Of a stretch of DNA of 26,350 bases, positions 23,243 to 26,350 are shown one piece after another. A program made the translations under genes and the position numbers. How positions within the stretch are numbered: position 1 is the first letter of the stretch; each line of letters opens with the position of its first letter. The notes beneath the pieces are model-generated. The model saw only the letters and a list, made by a program, of their open reading frames with translations, ran no database searches and had not been told where the DNA came from. This stretch comes from a virus. The stretch spans positions 1 through 26,350 of the IMG/VR virus record IMGVR_UViG_3300031952_000117; one strand, written 5' to 3'.

Positions 23243-24057
23243 GCAACTGGCTTTTCACTTGGGGACGACGGTTGGGGTGGTTCTTTGGGCGGCTCAGGTG
23301 TTGGATGCTCCTTGTCAATCTTGTCTTGTTCTTCCTTGGCGTCCAGCCTCTCCATAACGACAGCAGCTACCTCCGGACTGACGCCTCTCAGCTTTTCAAC
23401 AACATCCAGAACCTTTCTGCGGCTGTCAGCGTTCGTCACGACTTCAGCTATCTTCGGGTCCAATATCGCCTTAGCCTTGGATTCAATCATCTGGGCTTCG
23501 ATAATCTTGTCCATGGTCGTTATATCAGGAGGAACAACCCCAGTCTGCATTAGAAGCTGGCTCTTGGCCATGATTGCTCGAAGAGCCGTCTGCAACAAAG
23601 ACGCCTTGGCCGCGTTACTCTTTGGGTCGTTCCCCGTGATATTAAGATAATCCATCGTTGAATTCTTGATGATCTCTTCCATCTGCCCGAGCAGCGTTCC
23701 AACATGTTCCGGAGCAGATTCTCTTGTCAGCCCGGTCTTTCTCTCCTTGGTAATAATTGCGATATCTTTTCTGACAGTCACGTCTGTGACGCCAAGAAGT
23801 CCGGCAATCTTAGCTGCGTTCGTAATCCCCTTATCAAGGAACTCCTTGATCCGCTCTCGCCGCTCAAATCGCTGTTTGTAGGTAAGGCGATTCTTTACCT
23901 CGCCAGAAGCCTTAGAGCCCTCTATGAGAGCTTGGCCCTTAGACTCCGGAGGAGCCGCAGGAGCTGGCGCGGGGGAAGGCGTCGGAGAAGGGGTCGTATT
24001 TTCCTTCTCCTCTTCCTCATCCTCTAAATTTTCGTCAGGTAAATTCTCGTTTTCCAT
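23239..24057 (-). CDS. Candidate small terminase subunit with HTH (272 aa)
   Basis: The start at 24057 (MENENLPDENLEDEEEE) is used. The longer frame to 24138 would translate through a terminator hairpin. Residues 1-40 are acidic then Pro/Ala-rich. Residues 66-105 form a helix-turn-helix (IKEFLDKGITNAAKIAGLLG followed by VTDVTVRKDI). Residues 110-235 are helical, and the tail (240-272) is Pro/Glu/Lys-rich. An HTH protein immediately upstream of and overlapping TerL by 4 nt is the usual setting of TerS, which recognises packaging DNA and regulates TerL; length is larger than T4 gp16 (164 aa). No Shine-Dalgarno is visible at 24057, which is unusual here. A transcription regulator is the main alternative. 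Confidence 0.65.
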   Translation of the reverse strand: MENENLPDENLEDEEEEKENTTPSPTPSPAPAPAAPPESKGQALIEGSKASGEVKNRLTYKQRFERRERIKEFLDKGITNAAKIAGLLGVTDVTVRKDIAIITKERKTGLTRESAPEHVGTLLGQMEEIIKNSTMDYLNITGNDPKSNAAKASLLQTALRAIMAKSQLLMQTGVVPPDITTMDKIIEAQMIESKAKAILDPKIAEVVTNADSRRKVLDVVEKLRGVSPEVAAVVMERLDAKEEQDKIDKEHPTPEPPKEPPQPSSPSEKPVA

Positions 24058-24083
24058 ATGTTTATTCAGCACAGAAAAGGAGA

Positions 24084-24110
24084 ATAAAAAAGCGGAACTC
24101 AGTTCCGCTT
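24084..24110 (-). terminator. Intrinsic terminator between the 314-aa gene and the terminase operon
   Basis: AAGCGGAACT pairs with AGTTCCGCTT around a single base (realistically a 9-bp stem and 3-nt loop), followed on the minus strand by a run of T (24085-24091 region). It starts 2 nt after the TAA of the 314-aa gene. The core of its stem is the fourth copy of the GGAACTNAGTTCC palindrome (24094-24106, central C). Confidence 0.85.
24094..24106. repeat. 13-bp palindrome GGAACTCAGTTCC, copy 4
   Basis: Same palindrome as copies 1-3 with a C:G at the centre. Here it is extended to a 10-bp arm and forms a terminator stem. Confidence 0.55.
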
Positions 24111-24112
24111 TG

Positions 24113-25057
24113 TTATGAACAGAACCTTGAAAGCGCACGCGTTAGCAATTCGATCTGCTCGGCCAAGCTACGTGCTCTCTGGCTACCGATTATTTCTACG
24201 TCTCCAGCATCCAAGAATTTCTGTAGTTTAGACATCGGGTACTTCAGGCTTGAACGAGTTGTACCCGTCTTAAGATCAACGTAATTCCGGACTTCGACGC
24301 TGTCCGCGCTTGGATCAATAATATCATCCCAAACATCAAACTGGACATCCCCCGTCGGAGTGTGCACGAGAACTTCCTTCTTGGCGATTTCCTTTATATC
24401 TGTTGCGAGAGCTGTCTCGGCGGCTTCTCTGTAATCTAACTCCCTCTCGATGTCTTTTTTGACTCTTTGTCTTTCAGCTGGTTTGTAATCGGTACGCTTC
24501 CCCATGGGGCCTCCAGTCCGAGGAGGCATGGGAGATCGGTGTCTCGGCGGCTCTGGCAGATGTTTCCTGTCACCTTCCATCTTGTTTCCTGCCGAAACGA
24601 TTTTTGTCGGGCGCGACATGTCCGCAGGCCACGAATCTTCTTTCTTATCGTACTTTCCCTTTGGGTAAACTTCTATCTCTACGGTTCCGAACTTGGAGAA
24701 GTGAACATCGTAATCATACTGCGGAATGAAGAAGCTGTCTAGTACTGATTTTAGTTCATCTCTCAGTTCATCCTCTAGCGCCTTCTCAGCTAACTCCATG
24801 GAACGCGAGTCGCTAACCGACTCAAAATCCTCGCTAGATGGTGGGATGTCTTCGCCACCCGCTTGAAAGGAGGTCTCATATTCAAACCAGATGTAAAATT
24901 CGTCGTCATTGGGCCTGTATTCTATGTGTATTGGTGTGGCCAATTTATTAAGGCTGATAATAACTTCATCCTCATACGAACCGACTCCCTCTTTGCCAAC
25001 AAAAGCCTTAGCAGCCTTTTCAAGGCTTTGGCTCAGCTTGCCCTGATCTATTGGCAT
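24113..25057 (-). CDS. Unknown protein with basic proline-rich linker (314 aa)
   Basis: Residues 1-150 look like an alpha/beta domain with alternating charged strands (EVIISLNKLATPIHIEYRP, VHFSKFGTVEIEVYPKG). Residues 150-200 are a basic Pro/Arg linker (PPRHRSPMPPRTGG). Residues 200-314 are helical with a C-terminal patch, DVEIIGSQRARSLAEQIELL. GAGAGGAAAG, 5 nt before the ATG at 25057, supports the start. A terminator follows directly, so this gene closes the upstream transcript. The only cysteine lies at the very C-terminus. The family is not recognised, and no packaging or structural motif can be named. Confidence 0.7.
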   Translation of the reverse strand: MPIDQGKLSQSLEKAAKAFVGKEGVGSYEDEVIISLNKLATPIHIEYRPNDDEFYIWFEYETSFQAGGEDIPPSSEDFESVSDSRSMELAEKALEDELRDELKSVLDSFFIPQYDYDVHFSKFGTVEIEVYPKGKYDKKEDSWPADMSRPTKIVSAGNKMEGDRKHLPEPPRHRSPMPPRTGGPMGKRTDYKPAERQRVKKDIERELDYREAAETALATDIKEIAKKEVLVHTPTGDVQFDVWDDIIDPSADSVEVRNYVDLKTGTTRSSLKYPMSKLQKFLDAGDVEIIGSQRARSLAEQIELLTRALSRFCS

Positions 25058-25073
25058 TTTTCTTTCCTCTCTA

Positions 25074-25097
25074 TTCTTAAGCGTGTCGTCTTAAGAA
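25074..25097 (-). other. Small inverted repeat between two genes
   Basis: TTCTTAA and TTAAGAA flank a 10-nt loop, 3 bp after the stop of the 348-aa gene and just upstream of the next gene's ribosome binding site. It is AT-rich and lacks a T tract, so it is probably a weak mRNA hairpin. Confidence 0.3.
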
Positions 25098-25100
25098 CTT

Positions 25101-26147
25101 TTACTTGATTTCGCGGGCAAACTCTTTCGCTAGCATATCATAAATTTCCTTCGCTATTTCGCCTTCGTCATCGACGGAAGAATGCGACGGCCCCGGCTTA
25201 AACTCTGAAGTAGACAAAATACTATAAAGCGGCGATGACTGCCCGCCATGATAATCCGAAGCTAGCCAGTAGATAGCCGCCTCTATATCAAAGTCGAGCC
25301 CTTCAAACTCGGACGACTTAAATTGGTCCTTTGCCTTCGCCACCATTCTGTCGTGCAAATCCTGCGCGGTACTCTTTTCGGTCTCCTCTTCTTCCGCAAG
25401 GCTAATCCCCGCTGCCTTAAAGAAACGCTCGCGGTCAAATCTCGGATTATCACTTGCAAAGAGGTCCGCAAGTCCTGCTGCGATCTCGTCCTTGTCGTTG
25501 GCGGTTTTTAGAAGATTGGCAACGACGTTATAATGCTGACGAGAAAAGCTCTCACCTGACTCTTGCTGGTCGGTTGCTTCCTCTTCGGCCTCAAGCTTCT
25601 GGAGAGCGGCGTCCATGCTCTCGTAGCTCATTGTCTCGGTCACCGCTGCGGGCTCTGGTTCCTTCTCCTTGCCCGCCGTCTCTTTCTCGGCGGCTACGCA
25701 TTCGGCGTGAGCCTTCTTACCGTGCCAGTATTCAATTTTATCGGCTTCCTTGGTATCTGTTTTTCCAGTAATGGGCTTTTTGCAGATTGGACAGATTCCC
25801 ATGTACTTGGACCCCGACTTGAGTTCCTGCATGTCCTTGTCCATGTCTGGGTCCTCTTCTGATGTTTCGGCGACTGCGGAAAGAGCCTGCGCCTGCGGAG
25901 TCCCACCCATTATAAGTAGAAGAGTCTCAATGCTTCTAATCAGCGCAGCTTCGTCTTTTGCGTGACGATCTACTTGGACAACCAGCTCTTCCCCAATCTT
26001 TGGAACAGCCGCATACGTCCGAATAAGGTGAATAAGAGCACGTTTTCCGTCTTCAAAGTCAATATCGCCTCTCTTCAGATTCGCGTGCAGCGGCTGAAGA
26101 GCGGATAGCATTCCCGGTTTAAAAGCATTTTCGTCAAGCTTAATCAC
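25101..26147 (-). CDS. Unknown protein with a zinc-ribbon-like cluster (348 aa)
   Basis: The start is a GTG at 26147 within a GTGA overlap with the preceding gene, so translation is coupled. Residues 1-95 are helical. Residues 117-150 hold CPICKKPITG and, further on, YWHGKKAHAEC: Cys119, Cys122, His142 or His147, and Cys150 make a plausible one-zinc treble-clef or LIM-like site. Residues 155-210 are acidic low complexity, and residues 215-348 are helical with a Trp/Tyr patch (AIYWLASDYHGGQ). Function unknown; the zinc module suggests contact with protein or DNA. It is co-directional with the terminase genes but separated from them by a terminator. Confidence 0.72.
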   Translation of the reverse strand: MIKLDENAFKPGMLSALQPLHANLKRGDIDFEDGKRALIHLIRTYAAVPKIGEELVVQVDRHAKDEAALIRSIETLLLIMGGTPQAQALSAVAETSEEDPDMDKDMQELKSGSKYMGICPICKKPITGKTDTKEADKIEYWHGKKAHAECVAAEKETAGKEKEPEPAAVTETMSYESMDAALQKLEAEEEATDQQESGESFSRQHYNVVANLLKTANDKDEIAAGLADLFASDNPRFDRERFFKAAGISLAEEEETEKSTAQDLHDRMVAKAKDQFKSSEFEGLDFDIEAAIYWLASDYHGGQSSPLYSILSTSEFKPGPSHSSVDDEGEIAKEIYDMLAKEFAREIK

Positions 26148-26350
26148 GTCTTGGGCTCCTCTTCCGGCGCGGTTCCCGGCTTCTCGACGGGCTTCGCTCC
26201 CGGCTCCTCTTCCGGTTCTTCCTCTGGCGAAACCTTCGGCTCAGGCATCGCTTCGTACTTGGCTATCTGAACGTCCAGCTTCCTTGCAAACGTCCTATAC
26301 CCAAGGCTCATCAACATCTGAGTTCCTTGTTTCAGCATGTCAAACGCGTA
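26144..26350 (-). CDS. Unknown protein, 5' end cut by the window edge
   Basis: The frame stays open to base 26350 (upstream codons read Tyr-Ala-Phe-Asp before the first Met at 26338), so the true start is probably outside the window. The visible 68 residues contain a helical stretch (LKQGTQMLMSLGYRTFARKL) and a C-terminal tail of nearly pure Pro, Glu, Lys and Ala with repeated EEEP units. The stop overlaps the GTG of the next gene by 4 nt. Function unknown. Confidence 0.6.
   Translation of the reverse strand, partial: YAFDMLKQGTQMLMSLGYRTFARKLDVQIAKYEAMPEPKVSPEEEPEEEPGAKPVEKPGTAPEEEPKT

Noticed and set aside
24058-24138. N-terminal extension of the TerS candidate to a GTG at 24138
   Set aside because: It would read through the terminator hairpin and the 3' end of the previous gene, with no ribosome binding site. 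The added residues are simply the translated palindrome.

Overview
The window is a block of virion-assembly genes from a tailed bacteriophage of the T4-like myovirus type, distantly related to T4 itself. All 23 genes I can support lie on the minus strand, so the text below runs from high to low coordinates. They are tightly packed, with 4-nt ATGA/GTGA overlaps, Shine-Dalgarno sequences before most starts, and no gap longer than about 190 nt. The firmest assignments are the large terminase (gp17-like), portal (gp20-like), prohead protease fused to a scaffold-like region (gp21/gp22-like), major capsid protein (gp23-like) and a neck protein (gp13-like). I saw no tRNA, rRNA, CRISPR, integrase, insertion sequence or replication gene. 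The host cannot be named from this sequence beyond being a bacterium.

Layout. 26350-24113: a 5'-truncated gene, a zinc-ribbon protein and a protein of unknown function, closed by an intrinsic terminator. 24057-15097: the packaging block, with a candidate small terminase, a large terminase carrying three inteins, an unknown coiled protein and a portal carrying a fourth intein, closed by a strong terminator. 15037-9804: a structured leader with a possible promoter, then two unknown proteins, the protease-scaffold fusion and the major capsid protein. 9803-6609: a free-standing LAGLIDADG endonuclease, a small unknown protein, the neck protein and a second LAGLIDADG endonuclease. 6600-1: a good sigma70-type promoter, a 772-aa acidic protein, six smaller genes (mostly unrecognised) and a gene cut by the window edge.

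How the genes fit together. The terminase subunits and portal form the DNA-packaging motor. The protease and scaffold build and mature the prohead from the capsid protein. The neck protein joins head and tail. Parasitic elements have accumulated here: four inteins interrupt the two motor genes, two of them with HNH nuclease domains, and two LAGLIDADG endonucleases sit next to capsid and neck genes. Active terminase would need three protein-splicing events, one of which restores the Walker B strand.

The main non-obvious signals are: (1) in-frame internal starts with strong Shine-Dalgarno sequences in the protease-scaffold gene and in the 772-aa gene; (2) four tandem H-x3/4-H-x6-C-x2-C zinc modules in the second terminase intein; (3) an RNA structure that appears to hide the ribosome binding site of one endonuclease; (4) a 13-bp palindrome, GGAACTNAGTTCC, found four times.
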